Part shown: in pieces, positions 1-9,280 of the stretch
How the letters are laid out: each line of letters starts with the position of its first letter
How positions within the stretch are numbered: the first letter of the stretch is position 1
Assembly (NCBI RefSeq): GCF_900104025.1
Contig: NZ_FNIQ01000001.1
Coordinates: 310,001 to 374,000 of the forward strand
DNA: 64,000 nucleotides
Direction: 5' to 3'
Source: Geodermatophilus sp. DSM 45219
GTDB taxonomy: Bacteria; Actinomycetota; Actinomycetes; Mycobacteriales; Geodermatophilaceae
The notes under the pieces: model-generated
Told to the model about the DNA's origin: nothing
Seen by the model: only the letters and a program-made list of their open reading frames with translations
Databases searched by the model: none
Translations under genes and position numbers: made by a program

Positions 1-338
1 AGGTGGCGATCGCGGTAGTCCGGAGGGGTCGTCACCGTCAGCCACTGGTCGCTGTCCGCCGCCGGGCTGGGGTCTTTACGGACCTCAACCAGTCCCACCC
101 CGAGTTCGCGGGCCACCAAGGCGCCCAGCAGGACGCCGCGGGACGGCAGTCCGAGGACGACTGTCGGCGCCTCGTCGGCGAACAGCCCGGCCAGCCCAGC
201 TCCCAGGTCCTGCAGCAGCGCCGGATCCCGCCACCATCCGGTGACGTCGGCTCGAAAGCCGTCGTCGCCCCGGTCACCGCGCCAGGCGAACGCTGCGCAC
301 AGTCGCTCACGCAGATCGGCCGCGGACATGGTCGTCAT
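1..338 (-). CDS. phosphoribosyltransferase, type I fold (3' part cut off by window edge)
   Basis: Only the first 112 or so residues lie in the window; the gene continues past the left edge. The frame reads from ATG at 338 (a second in-frame ATG is at 329). Visible are TVVLGLPSRGVLLGALVAREL and, further on, VEVRKDP and TPPDYRDRH. These resemble the core of adenine/orotate-type phosphoribosyltransferases of actinobacteria, which transfer a base to or from PRPP. The PRPP-binding loop would lie beyond the edge, so the substrate cannot be assigned. There is no clear Shine-Dalgarno, and the two start codons cannot be separated on sequence alone. Family assignment is by recognition of the motif pattern. 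Confidence 0.7.
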   Translation of the reverse strand, partial: MTTMSAADLRERLCAAFAWRGDRGDDGFRADVTGWWRDPALLQDLGAGLAGLFADEAPTVVLGLPSRGVLLGALVARELGVGLVEVRKDPSPAADSDQWLTVTTPPDYRDRH

Positions 339-440
339 GGTGCCGTGGCGGGGTGTTGCGCTTCGATGTGGGCCTCCGCATCACCTTCGCTCGGAGCGCC
401 CGCGATCTGCTCCGAGGCGCTGCGATCACCCCGGCGACCC

Positions 441-632
441 CTAGGCGGCCGACCGCGGCTGGATGATCACCGGCTGGCGGTCGCGGGCGACGCAGATGCC
501 GTTCTCCACGATGTAGACCCCGACGTAGTGGCTCCCCACGTACGAGGTGACCTCCTGGCGGCTGGTGCCACCCTTGGTGACCTCGCCGCGCAGCTGACGG
601 ATCGCGCTGGCTTCGCGGCCGGTGTTCTTCAC
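441..632 (-). CDS. small protein of unknown function next to a tRNA-like gene
   Basis: A 63-residue frame starting at GTG 632 (a TTG at 635 is possible) with strongly G/C-ending codons and no internal anomalies, so it looks genuinely coding. I do not recognise the family. It is basic at the N-terminus (KNTGREASAIRQLRGEVTKGG) and then carries a hydrophobic, beta-like stretch (SHYVGVYIVENGICVA) with one cysteine. The start lies only about 10 bases after the 3' end of the tRNA-like gene at 643-716 on the same strand. No Shine-Dalgarno is visible because the upstream sequence is the tRNA acceptor arm. It may be read from the tRNA transcript or be leaderless after processing. Confidence 0.55.
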   Translation of the reverse strand: MKNTGREASAIRQLRGEVTKGGTSRQEVTSYVGSHYVGVYIVENGICVARDRQPVIIQPRSAA

Positions 633-642
633 CAACTGCCAG

Positions 643-716
643 TGCCCCCGGTCGGGTTCGAACCGACGCTGGAACCCTTTTAAGGGGCCTGCCTCTGCCA
701 GTTGGGCTACGGGGGC
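643..716 (-). tRNA. tRNA-like gene, class I body, anticodon UAA
   Basis: Read on the minus strand, a 74-nt cloverleaf can be drawn. It has a 7-bp acceptor stem (GCCCCCG/CGGGGGC), a 3-4-bp D stem, an anticodon stem GGCCC/GGGTT with two G.U pairs, loop CTTAAAA giving anticodon UAA, a five-base variable loop, a T arm GTCGG-TTCGAAC-CCGAC, and discriminator A. CCA is not encoded. A UAA anticodon reads UUA (Leu), yet bacterial tRNA-Leu has a long variable arm, which is absent here. The acceptor and D arm resemble actinobacterial tRNA-Lys. It may be an odd functional tRNA or a decayed one; the amino-acid identity is open. Confidence 0.65.
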
Positions 717-739
717 CGCCGAGCACGCTAGCCCGGCGG

Positions 740-2122
740 TCAGCTCGCCCGTACGGTGCCCGACTGCGCCTTGTCCTCCGCCGAGGGCGGCGGCAGCGAG
801 CCGGTCGGGCCGGCGTTCGCCGCCTCGACGAACTCACGGCGCGGGTCCTGCAGCTGACCCAGCGAGATGACCTCGCGGCGGAACACCGCGGCCAGCGTCC
901 AGTCCGCGACCACCCGGGCCTTGCGGTTGAAGGTGGGCACCCGGCTGACGTGGTAGGTCCGGTGCATGAACCAGGCCGGCCAGCCCTTGAGCTTCACCCC
1001 GTAGACCTGGGCAACACCCTTGTGCAGGCCGAGGCTCGCCACGGAACCCGCGTAGGCGTGCCGGTAGGGCTCCGGCTCACGGCCCTCGAGCGTCGCCACG
1101 ATGTTGTCGGCCAGCCGCTTGGCCTGCCGGACGGCGTGCTGCGCGTTGGGCGCGGTGGTGGCGCCGGGGCTCTCCTTGGTGAGGTCCGGGACGGCGGCCA
1201 GGTCGCCGGCCGACCACGCGTCGGGCAGCCCGCGCACCTGCAGGGTGGGCTCGCAGACGACCCGCCCGCGCTCGTCCACCGGCAGGTCGGTCTCCTTCAG
1301 CATCGGGTTGGGCTTGGTGCCCGCCGTCCACACCAGGGTGTCGCTGGCGAACTCGTCACCGTCGGACAGCTTCACGACGCAGCCGTCGGAGACCGACTCC
1401 AGCCGGGTGTTGAGCCGCACGTCCATCCCCCGCGCGGTGAGCTGCTTGACCGTCCAGGCGGCCATGTCCAGGTCGACCTCGGGCAGGATCCGGCCCATCG
1501 CCTCGACCAGCACCCAGCGCATGTCGGCGGTCGACAGCCGCGGGTAGTAGTGCGTGATCGCGTAGCGGGCCATGTCCTCCAGCTCGGCGAAGGCCTCCAC
1601 CCCCGCGTAGCCGCCGCCGACGAAGGTGAAGGTCAGCGCCCGGCGGCGGACCTCGGGGTCGTCGGTCGAGCTGGCCGCGTCCAGCCGGGCCAGCACGTGG
1701 TTGCGCAGGTAGATCGCCTCGCCGACGTTCTTGAACCCGATGCCGTGCTCGGCCAGCCCGGGGATCGGCAGCGTGCGGGCCACCGAGCCCGCGGCCATGA
1801 CCAGCACGTCGTAGGACAGCTCGTAGGGCTCACCCTCGATCGGGGCGATGCGGGCCCGCTTCCTGGCGTGGTCCAGGCCGGTGACCGCCCCGGTGACCAC
1901 CCGGCAGCGCGGCAGGGTCCGGCGCAGCGGCACCACGACGTGCCGCGGCTCCACCGAGCCGGCCGCGGCCTCGGGGAGGAAGGGCTGGTAGGTCATGTGC
2001 GGCTGGGGGTCGACGACGACGATCTCCGCCCGCCCCCGCGACAGCCGTCTCTGCAGTCGCAGGGCGGTGTAGAGGCCGACGTAGCCGCCGCCGACGACCA
2101 GGATCACGGGTCGGTCTGCCAT
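740..2122 (-). CDS. ndh: type II NADH dehydrogenase
   Basis: A 460-residue flavoprotein that passes electrons from NADH to quinone at the inner face of the membrane without pumping protons. The N-terminus holds the FAD-binding GGGYVGLYTALRL glycine motif directly after the start. A second dinucleotide fold (FTFVGGGYAGVE, about residue 165) binds NADH, and WTAGTKPNP and AGDLAAVP are typical of the family. Length is as expected for NDH-2. The ATG at 2122 places the first glycine motif at about residue 10, as usual. The gene is ten bases downstream of the uracil-DNA glycosylase gene and probably shares its transcript; the tRNA-like gene follows. Confidence 0.93.
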   Translation of the reverse strand: MADRPVILVVGGGYVGLYTALRLQRRLSRGRAEIVVVDPQPHMTYQPFLPEAAAGSVEPRHVVVPLRRTLPRCRVVTGAVTGLDHARKRARIAPIEGEPYELSYDVLVMAAGSVARTLPIPGLAEHGIGFKNVGEAIYLRNHVLARLDAASSTDDPEVRRRALTFTFVGGGYAGVEAFAELEDMARYAITHYYPRLSTADMRWVLVEAMGRILPEVDLDMAAWTVKQLTARGMDVRLNTRLESVSDGCVVKLSDGDEFASDTLVWTAGTKPNPMLKETDLPVDERGRVVCEPTLQVRGLPDAWSAGDLAAVPDLTKESPGATTAPNAQHAVRQAKRLADNIVATLEGREPEPYRHAYAGSVASLGLHKGVAQVYGVKLKGWPAWFMHRTYHVSRVPTFNRKARVVADWTLAAVFRREVISLGQLQDPRREFVEAANAGPTGSLPPPSAEDKAQSGTVRAS

Positions 2123-2132
2123 GGCCGTCAGC

Positions 2133-2978
2133 CTAGGGCCGCGGACCCGGTCCCGGCACGGTCGCGGCCAGCTCCGTCGCGCGGGAGAGGACGGCGTCGA
2201 GCATCGGCTCGGTCAGCTTGCCGGTGAAGGTGTTCTGCTGGCTGACGTGGTAGCTGCCCAGCAGGGTGAGCGGCCCGCGCGGTCCTTCGAGCGAGACCTC
2301 GACGCCGTGCCCGAAGGCCGGCCGCGGGCGGGGCAGCACGTAGCCGGCCCCGGCGAGCACCGGCCACAGCGCCGTCCACCCGAACCCGCCGAGGACGACG
2401 GCGACCCGCAGCCGTGGCAGCAGCGCCAGCTCGCGGGCCAGCCAGGGCGAGCAGGTGTCCCGCTCCTCGGGGGTGGGCGCGTTGGCCGGCGGCGCGCAGC
2501 GCACGGCCGCGGCGACCCGCACGTCGGTGAGCTCCAGACCGTCCCCGACGTGGGTCGACGTCGGCTGGTTGGCCAGGCCCGCCCGCCACAGCGCCGCGAA
2601 GATCCAGTCCCCGCTGCGGTCGCCGGTGAACACCCGGCCGGTGCGGTTGCCGCCGTGCGCCGCCGGGGCGAGACCGACGACGGCGATCCGGGCGTCGGCC
2701 GGCCCGAGTCCGGGCACCGGCCGGCCCCAGTAGTCCTCCTCGCGGAAGGAGGCCCGCTTGACCCGGGCGACCTCCTCGCGCCAGGCGACCAGGCGGGGGC
2801 AGGCACGGCAGCCGGAGACCCGGGCCTCGAGGACGGCGAGGTCGCGGGCGCCCCGGGCCGAGCGGACGACGCCGGCGGGGCTGCGGGTGACGGGGAAGCC
2901 GTCGGCGTCGGCAGGGCGGCCCCGCTGCAGGGTCCCGTCGCGAGCCTGCGAGTGGTGGGGGGCAGCGGGGTCCTTCAT
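2133..2978 (-). CDS. uracil-DNA glycosylase, family 5 (UdgB type)
   Basis: A 281-residue DNA-repair enzyme that removes uracil, and in this family hypoxanthine, from DNA. Iron-sulfur cysteines are visible in GCRACPRL and further on in VRCAPP and RDTC. The active-site loop reads GLAPAAHGGNRTGRVF, a form characteristic of the thermophile/actinobacterial family 5 enzymes, which lack the usual catalytic aspartate or asparagine. The distal loop is SYHVSQQNTFTGKLT, another family hallmark. The first 40 residues are of low complexity, so the ATG at 2978 may be slightly too early. A repair enzyme against cytosine deamination fits such a G+C-rich genome. Confidence 0.88.
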   Translation of the reverse strand: MKDPAAPHHSQARDGTLQRGRPADADGFPVTRSPAGVVRSARGARDLAVLEARVSGCRACPRLVAWREEVARVKRASFREEDYWGRPVPGLGPADARIAVVGLAPAAHGGNRTGRVFTGDRSGDWIFAALWRAGLANQPTSTHVGDGLELTDVRVAAAVRCAPPANAPTPEERDTCSPWLARELALLPRLRVAVVLGGFGWTALWPVLAGAGYVLPRPRPAFGHGVEVSLEGPRGPLTLLGSYHVSQQNTFTGKLTEPMLDAVLSRATELAATVPGPGPRP

Positions 2979-3036
2979 GGTCCCAGCAGACCACCCGGGC
3001 GAGCGCGGGGGCGCCGCGGGGCGGCATGATCACGGG

Positions 3037-3339
3037 GTGGCCCGGACGACGAAGCAGAAGACGCCGCTGACCTGGAAGCTCCTGGGCACCGGGACGGCGG
3101 TCCCGGCGGGGATCGCCGTCCGGAAGCTCAGCGACGCCGCCTGGTACGCCGTCCGCGGCACTCCCCCGCCGAAGAACCCGGCCGCCCCCGGCGTCGGCTG
3201 GGGCGAGGCCCTGGCGTGGGCCGCGGTGTCCGGCGTCGCCGTGGCGGCCGGCCGGCTGGTCGCCGCCCGCGGCGCGGCGGCGGCCTACCAGTCGCTGACC
3301 GGGAAGCTGCCCCCCGACCTCAACGAGAGCTCCCCCTGA
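3037..3339 (+). CDS. DUF4235 family small membrane protein
   Basis: A 100-residue protein starting at GTG 3037 (MARTTKQKTP). It has two hydrophobic stretches, around LLGTGTAVPAGIAV and ALAWAAVSGVAVAAGRLVAARGAAAAY, separated by a short polar loop. The arrangement (WKLLGTG near the N-terminus, GWGEALAWAAVSG in the middle) matches what I know of the actinobacterial DUF4235 family, whose function is unknown. An ATG at 3026 is out of frame. The gene runs divergently from the glycosylase gene, with about 58 bases between starts, and precedes the acetyltransferase gene by about 100 bases. Confidence 0.72.
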   Translation: MARTTKQKTPLTWKLLGTGTAVPAGIAVRKLSDAAWYAVRGTPPPKNPAAPGVGWGEALAWAAVSGVAVAAGRLVAARGAAAAYQSLTGKLPPDLNESSP

Positions 3340-3458
3340 TCCCGCTGCCGCGTCTCCCCCTTTCGGGAGTCGTCAGCGCTCCGGCGCGCCTCTAGCGTCG
3401 TAGCCCGGTCGGCGACCGGACTGCTGACGGTCCGCCGCGGTGGGTGAGGAGTGTGACG

Positions 3459-4694
3459 GTGGACGGATCGGCACCGGTGTCCGAGCGCGTGCCCGGGGTG
3501 GGCGCCGCGGTCGAGGTGGCGGCCGTCCCCGGTGGGAGGACGGCGGCGGTCCAGTGCGCGGCGGTCGTCTCCGACCACGCCGGGTTCGCGGACCTGGCCG
3601 GCGCCTGGGACGACCTCTGGGCGCGCAGCCCGTCCGCCACCCCGTTCCAGACCCATGCCTGGACGAGCGCCTGGGCCCGGGCCTACGTCCCGGCCGGGCG
3701 GCTCGCCGTCGTCACCGTGTGGGACGGCGACGCCCTCGTCGCGGCCGCCGCCCTGCACCGGGTCCGTCGCGGGCCGGCGCGGGTCCTCGTCCCGCTCGGC
3801 GGGCAGATCTCCGACTCCACCGACGTGCTGCTCGACCCCTCCGTGCCGGACGCCGGCCCCCGCCTGGTCGCCGCGGTGCTGGCGGTGCCCGGCTGGCGGG
3901 TGCTGGACCTGCCCGAGGTGCTGCCCGGCGCCGCGGCGCAGCAGTGGGCGCAGCACTGGCCGGGCGCGGTCCGGCGGGCCGGGGCCTCGCTCAGCCTGGA
4001 GCTGCCCGCGCTGCCGGTGACCGAGGTCCTCTCCCGGGTCCCGTCGCGGACCGCCGGCACGCTGCGTCGGAAGCTCCGCAAGATCGAGCGGCTCGGCGTG
4101 CAGGAGACGGAGGTGGCGCCCGACGACGTCCCGCGGGCGGTCGAGGACCTGATCCGCCTGCACGAGGCCCAGTGGGCCGGCCGCCGCGGCAACCCCGAGC
4201 ACCTCACCGAGCGCTTCGGGGCCCACCTCGCCGACGCGCTCCCCCGGATGGTGCGGCGCGGCGAGGCGGTGGTCGTCGAGTACCGGCTGGACGGCGAGCT
4301 CGTCGCCAGCGAGGTCGACCTGGTCGGCCACACCCAGCTCGCCTACTACCTGGCCGGCATCTCCCCCGCCCTGCGGGAGCACGTCGACACCGCCGTCCTG
4401 CTGGTCAGCGGCGCCCTGGCGCGCGCGACGCGGCGCCACGTCGGCGGCTACTCGTTCCTGCGCGGCGAGGAGGACTACAAGCTCCGCTGGCGCCCGGACG
4501 AGGTGCGGGCCACCCGCCTGCTGCTCGCCCGACCCGGGCCGCTCGGGTCCGCCGGGTACTTCTCCGCGGCCACGGCCGGCTCCACGGTGATGGCGCTCGC
4601 CCGGCGTGCGCTGCGCGGCCGGGCGCGCGACCTGGCCCGCACCGTCATGCAGGGCGTGCGCACGCTGCGCGCCCGCGCCTCGGCCCGGGCCTAG
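3459..4694 (+). CDS. GNAT-fold acetyltransferase, FemAB/CelD (Acetyltransf_6) type
   Basis: A protein of about 411 residues. The N-terminal half (with DDLWARSPSATPFQTHAW) resembles the CelD/BcsL-like N-domain. The C-terminal half (RTAGTLRRKLRKIERLG through YYLAGISPALREH and EEDYKLRW) is the acyltransferase core seen in proteins that modify polysaccharides. The substrate is unknown; a role in surface-polymer acylation is inference. I prefer GTG 3459 because GAGGAG at 3446-3451 lies seven bases upstream, although GTG codons at 3444 and 3453 are in frame. The stop codon shares CTAG at 4691-4694 with the stop of the convergent ppx gene, so the two genes overlap tail to tail. Confidence 0.78.
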   Translation: MDGSAPVSERVPGVGAAVEVAAVPGGRTAAVQCAAVVSDHAGFADLAGAWDDLWARSPSATPFQTHAWTSAWARAYVPAGRLAVVTVWDGDALVAAAALHRVRRGPARVLVPLGGQISDSTDVLLDPSVPDAGPRLVAAVLAVPGWRVLDLPEVLPGAAAQQWAQHWPGAVRRAGASLSLELPALPVTEVLSRVPSRTAGTLRRKLRKIERLGVQETEVAPDDVPRAVEDLIRLHEAQWAGRRGNPEHLTERFGAHLADALPRMVRRGEAVVVEYRLDGELVASEVDLVGHTQLAYYLAGISPALREHVDTAVLLVSGALARATRRHVGGYSFLRGEEDYKLRWRPDEVRATRLLLARPGPLGSAGYFSAATAGSTVMALARRALRGRARDLARTVMQGVRTLRARASARA

Positions 4695-5641
4695 GCGCGG
4701 GCGAGCTGCAGCGCGATGCCGTCGAGGATGTCGTGCTCGCTGACCACGACGTCGTCGAGGGCGAAGGCGTCCATGAGCACCCGCAGGACCAGTGAGCCGG
4801 CGCCGATGACGTCGACCCGGCCCGGGTGCATCACCGCGTGGGCGGCGCGTCGCTCCCGGCTGGCCGTCAGCAGCCCGGCGGTCACCGCGCGGACCGCCGA
4901 CACCGGGATCCGCGAGCCGTGGATGGCCACCGGGTCGTAGGCCGGCAGGCCCAGCGCGAGCGCGGCGACCGTGGTGACCGAGCCGGCCAGCCCCACCAGG
5001 GTGGCGGCCTCACCGACCGGGACGGCGGCCGCCACGTCGGCCAGCGCGGCGCGGATGTCGGCCTCGGCGCGCTGGATCTGGTCGGCCGAGGGCGGGTCGC
5101 CGTGCAGGTGCCGCTCGGTGAGCCGCACGCAGCCGACGTCCACCGACCGGGCGGCGCGCACCCCGCCAGCGTCGCCGAGCACGAACTCCGTCGACCCGCC
5201 GCCGATGTCGACGACCAGGTACGGCGGGTGCGGCCGCGGCTGGCCGTGCGCGGCGACCGCGGCGTCCAGCGAGGCGGTGGCGCCCAGGAAGGACAGCCGT
5301 GCCTCCTCGTCACCGGGGACGACGTCCGGCAGCTGCCCGAGGGTGGCCAGCACCATGCCCTCGAAGTCGGCCCGGTTGGCGGCGTCCCGGCTGGCGCTGG
5401 TGGCGACCATCCGCACCGCGGTCGCGCCGAGGTCCCGGGCCTGCGCGGCGTACTGCGCCAGCACGACGCGGGTGCGCTCGATGGCCTCGGGCGCCAGCCG
5501 GCCGGTCGCGTCGACGCCCTGGCCGAGCCGGACGACCTCCATCCGGCGCAGCAGGTCGGTGTGCGGCCCCTCCGGCGGGACGTCGGCCACCAGCAGGCGG
5601 ATGGAGTTGGTCCCGCAGTCGATCGCGGCGACGCGGGTCAT
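4691..5641 (-). CDS. ppx: Ppx/GppA exopolyphosphatase family protein
   Basis: A 316-residue member of the ASKHA fold that degrades inorganic polyphosphate or (p)ppGpp-related pppGpp. The phosphate-1 motif DCGTNSIRLLVAD starts at residue 8, and the phosphate-2 loop DIGGGSTEFVLG lies near residue 145. It is the short, single-module form typical of actinobacterial Ppx2, so it may bind polyphosphate weakly. AGGAGG seven bases before the ATG at 5641 fixes the start. That start overlaps the stop of the DUF501 gene (ATGA), which indicates coupling. Last gene of the eno - ftsB - DUF501 - ppx string. Confidence 0.9.
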   Translation of the reverse strand: MTRVAAIDCGTNSIRLLVADVPPEGPHTDLLRRMEVVRLGQGVDATGRLAPEAIERTRVVLAQYAAQARDLGATAVRMVATSASRDAANRADFEGMVLATLGQLPDVVPGDEEARLSFLGATASLDAAVAAHGQPRPHPPYLVVDIGGGSTEFVLGDAGGVRAARSVDVGCVRLTERHLHGDPPSADQIQRAEADIRAALADVAAAVPVGEAATLVGLAGSVTTVAALALGLPAYDPVAIHGSRIPVSAVRAVTAGLLTASRERRAAHAVMHPGRVDVIGAGSLVLRVLMDAFALDDVVVSEHDILDGIALQLARA

Positions 5642-6300
5642 CGGTCGTCCTCCTGGTCTCCGGCTCGACTCCGGCCTCGTTCGGCTCCTCGGCCCACGCC
5701 GTCGGTCGCCTCCGCGGTCGCTCCGCTCCTCGCTCCCTGGCGCTCGCTGCGATGCGCACTCCCCGTCGGCTCCGGGCATCTCCCTGCGGTGCTCGCCCGA
5801 CCGCCGTCCTCGTGGGCCGGGGCGCAGGGGCCGTTCGCCCACCACTCGCCCATCCCCGCCACGGCCCGGTCGCCGACCGGGTTGACCCCGGGGCCGGCGG
5901 CCAGCGCGTGGGCGGCCAGCGCGTGCAGGCACTTGACCCGGTCGGGCATCCCGCCGGCGGTGGCGCGCGTGGGCAGCTCGCCGAGCGCGTCGCGCTCGGC
6001 GAGGTAGGCCTCGTGGGCGGCGCGGTAGCCCGCGGCGAGCTCGGGGTCGGTGGCCAGGTCGGCCTGCCACTCGCGCATCCGGCCGGCCGACTCCAGCCGG
6101 CTGGCCGCGGCGCTGGCCCGCGGGCAGGTCAGGTAGTAGGTGGTGGGGAACGGGGTGCCGTCCTCCAGCCGCGGGTCGGTCTGCACCACGTCGGGCTGGC
6201 CGCACGGGCAGCGGTGCGCCACCGCGCGCAGGGCACGCGGCGGCCTCCCGAGCTGGCGGGCCACGACCTCCCGCTCCTCGGGTGTGATCGGTTCCGTCAC
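5638..6300 (-). CDS. DUF501 domain protein with a polar C-terminal tail
   Basis: A 220-residue protein. Residues 1-150 match the DUF501 family found next to eno and ppx across Actinobacteria (motifs VAHRCPCGQPDVVQT, FPTTYYLTCP, GGMPDRVKCLHALAAH). The conserved Cys and His residues suggest metal binding, but the function is unknown. The start is GTG 6300, overlapping the stop of the ftsB-like gene as GTGA. The last 65 or so residues, after GPCAP, are rich in Gly, Arg, Glu and Ala. They are encoded by a purine-rich, near-repetitive stretch (about 5,690-5,760) and look like a lineage-specific extension rather than part of the fold. Confidence 0.82.
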   Translation of the reverse strand: MTEPITPEEREVVARQLGRPPRALRAVAHRCPCGQPDVVQTDPRLEDGTPFPTTYYLTCPRASAAASRLESAGRMREWQADLATDPELAAGYRAAHEAYLAERDALGELPTRATAGGMPDRVKCLHALAAHALAAGPGVNPVGDRAVAGMGEWWANGPCAPAHEDGGRASTAGRCPEPTGSAHRSERQGARSGATAEATDGVGRGAERGRSRAGDQEDDR

Positions 6301-6875
6301 TCGCCGGGCTCCTCGTCGCCGTCGGCCACCGCGACCGACTGCAGCAGCGCCTCGTACCACGGCAGGTCGCCGTCGGGCTCGGGCACCGTGCCGGCGTCGC
6401 CCTCGACGGCCTCGCCGTCGACCACGACGACGAGGCGGTCCCCGGGCAGCACGTAGGCCAGCCGCTCGCGGGCCTGCCGGCTGGTGTAGGCCGGGTCGTC
6501 CTGCCGCTCCAGCTGCTCCTCGAGTTCCGCGACCCGCTCGTCCAGGGTGGTGCCCTCGGCGGCCAGCCGGGTGAGCTCCGCGCGGCCGGCCAGGTACTGG
6601 CGCACCGGGCCGGCCAGCGTCAGCAGCAGCACCAGGACCAGCCCGGCGAGCAGCACCGCGCGCCCGGTGAGCAGCGGCCGGCGGGGCGGGCCTCCTGACG
6701 CCGTGCGGGCCGGACGGCGGACGGGCCGCCGCGCCTCCGGCCGGCTGCCCGCACCCGAGCGGGAGCCGGCCGGCACCGGGCGGGACGCCGCGTTCGACAG
6801 CGGCCGTCCCGTCGACCGCCGCCGGCCGGGGGCCGCGGCCCCCGGCGCACCGCGGCGGCCGCGGGCCGCGCTCAC
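6297..6875 (-). CDS. FtsB/DivIC-like septum formation initiator
   Basis: A 192-residue bitopic protein. A basic, Pro/Arg-rich cytoplasmic N-terminus of about 70 residues is followed by one transmembrane helix (AVLLAGLVLVLLLTLAG). Next comes a coiled coil (AELTRLAAEGTTLDERVAELEEQLERQ in outline) and an acidic extracellular tail. This is the layout of FtsB/DivIC, which bridges FtsQ and FtsL in the divisome. It corresponds in position to Rv1024 of M. tuberculosis. The start is taken at GTG 6875, 16 bases after the eno stop. The Shine-Dalgarno is weak, and the low-complexity N-terminus leaves the start uncertain. Confidence 0.85.
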   Translation of the reverse strand: MSAARGRRGAPGAAAPGRRRSTGRPLSNAASRPVPAGSRSGAGSRPEARRPVRRPARTASGGPPRRPLLTGRAVLLAGLVLVLLLTLAGPVRQYLAGRAELTRLAAEGTTLDERVAELEEQLERQDDPAYTSRQARERLAYVLPGDRLVVVVDGEAVEGDAGTVPEPDGDLPWYEALLQSVAVADGDEEPGE

Positions 6876-6891
6876 CGTCGGACGCGGCCGG

Positions 6892-8190
<1,299 letters not shown>

Positions 8191-8361
8191 CTAGCCAGCC
8201 CGCCGGCGAGCGGCGCGGAGCCGGCGGCGCTCGATCTCGGCGTCGGGAGGCCGCGATGCGGTGCCGGTGCCGACTCCCGCGCGGTTCCTCCCGCTCCTGC
8301 GCGAGTGCAACGGCGCGGCAGTGACAGGAACGGCGCGAGAGCGCGGCGCGGACGGTGCCGG

Positions 8362-9276
8362 TCAGCCCGTCGCGCGCGCCTCCGCCTCGGCGTCCAGCTC
8401 GCCGGCGTAGCGACGGACCGCCTCGCGCAGCGCGTCCTCGACGTCCCAGCCCCGCTGCTCGGCCGCGGCGATGACGGCGAGCAGCCGCTCCCCCAGCGCC
8501 TCGGGGCTGTCCGAGCCGAGCTCGGCGGCCTCCGGCGTCGGCAGGCCGGCGCGGGCGGCGCGGCGCACCAGCGCGGCTCCCCAGGAGGCGGCCGGCTGCG
8601 AGCGCGAGACGCCCTCGGTCGGCGAGCGCCGCTGCTTCTCCGCCTTCTTGATCTCCTCCCAGCCGGCCTCGACCTGCGCCACGTCCCGCGGACCGGCGTC
8701 CCCGAACACGTGCGGGTGCCGCCGGACCAGCTTGTCGACCAGGTCGCCGGCGACGTCGTCGACGTCGAAGCGCCGGCCGGGGCCGGCCTCGGCGGCGACG
8801 CGGGCGTGGAAGACGACCTGCAGCAGCACGTCGCCGAGCTCCTCGCGCATGGCCGCCGGGTCGTCGTCGACGATCGCGTCGTAGGCCTCGTGGGCCTCCT
8901 CCAGCAGGTAGCCGCGCAGCGAGGAGTGGGTCTGCTCGGCGTCCCAGGGGCACCCGCCGGGCGAGCGCAGCACGTCCATCACCCGCACCACGTCCAGCAG
9001 CCGGGCGCCCGGGGGCACCGGGGCGTCGAGCACCTCGCCGGCGTCGACGTCGCTGCCCGGGGGCACGAGCGCCACCACGCTGTCGGGCCGGGCGGCGGCG
9101 GCGGCGGCGTCCGGGACGTCGTCCACCGCCCATCCGTCGGCGCGCAGCGCGTCGGCGGTCGCGGCGGCGCCGGGCAGGGCGACGACCGGCCGGCGGCCCG
9201 ACAGCGCCCGCCAGGCGGCCGGGCCGAGCAGTCCGGGGAGGGCGGGGAGGACGACGACGGCGAGCGCGACGGGCAC
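8362..9276 (-). CDS. mazG: nucleoside triphosphate pyrophosphohydrolase MazG
   Basis: About 304 residues from GTG 9276. The MazG core starts near residue 115: GGCPWDAEQTHSSLRGYLLEE with the metal-binding EExxE pattern (LLEEAHEA) and REELGDVLLQVVFHA. The enzyme hydrolyses (d)NTPs to monophosphate and pyrophosphate, cleaning damaged or non-canonical nucleotides. The N-terminal 110 residues are an extra alpha/beta domain of the kind seen in actinobacterial MazG. The C-terminus repeats a helical module ending in RRYAGELDAEAEARATG. The start lies four bases after the stop of the SurA-like gene, so co-transcription is likely. Confidence 0.9.
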   Translation of the reverse strand: MPVALAVVVLPALPGLLGPAAWRALSGRRPVVALPGAAATADALRADGWAVDDVPDAAAAAARPDSVVALVPPGSDVDAGEVLDAPVPPGARLLDVVRVMDVLRSPGGCPWDAEQTHSSLRGYLLEEAHEAYDAIVDDDPAAMREELGDVLLQVVFHARVAAEAGPGRRFDVDDVAGDLVDKLVRRHPHVFGDAGPRDVAQVEAGWEEIKKAEKQRRSPTEGVSRSQPAASWGAALVRRAARAGLPTPEAAELGSDSPEALGERLLAVIAAAEQRGWDVEDALREAVRRYAGELDAEAEARATG

Positions 9277-9280
9277 CCGC

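Noticed and set aside
643..716. Standard tRNA-Leu(UAA) of the bldA type
   Set aside because: The variable loop is five bases, not a long arm, so the normal class II tRNA-Leu assignment is not supported.
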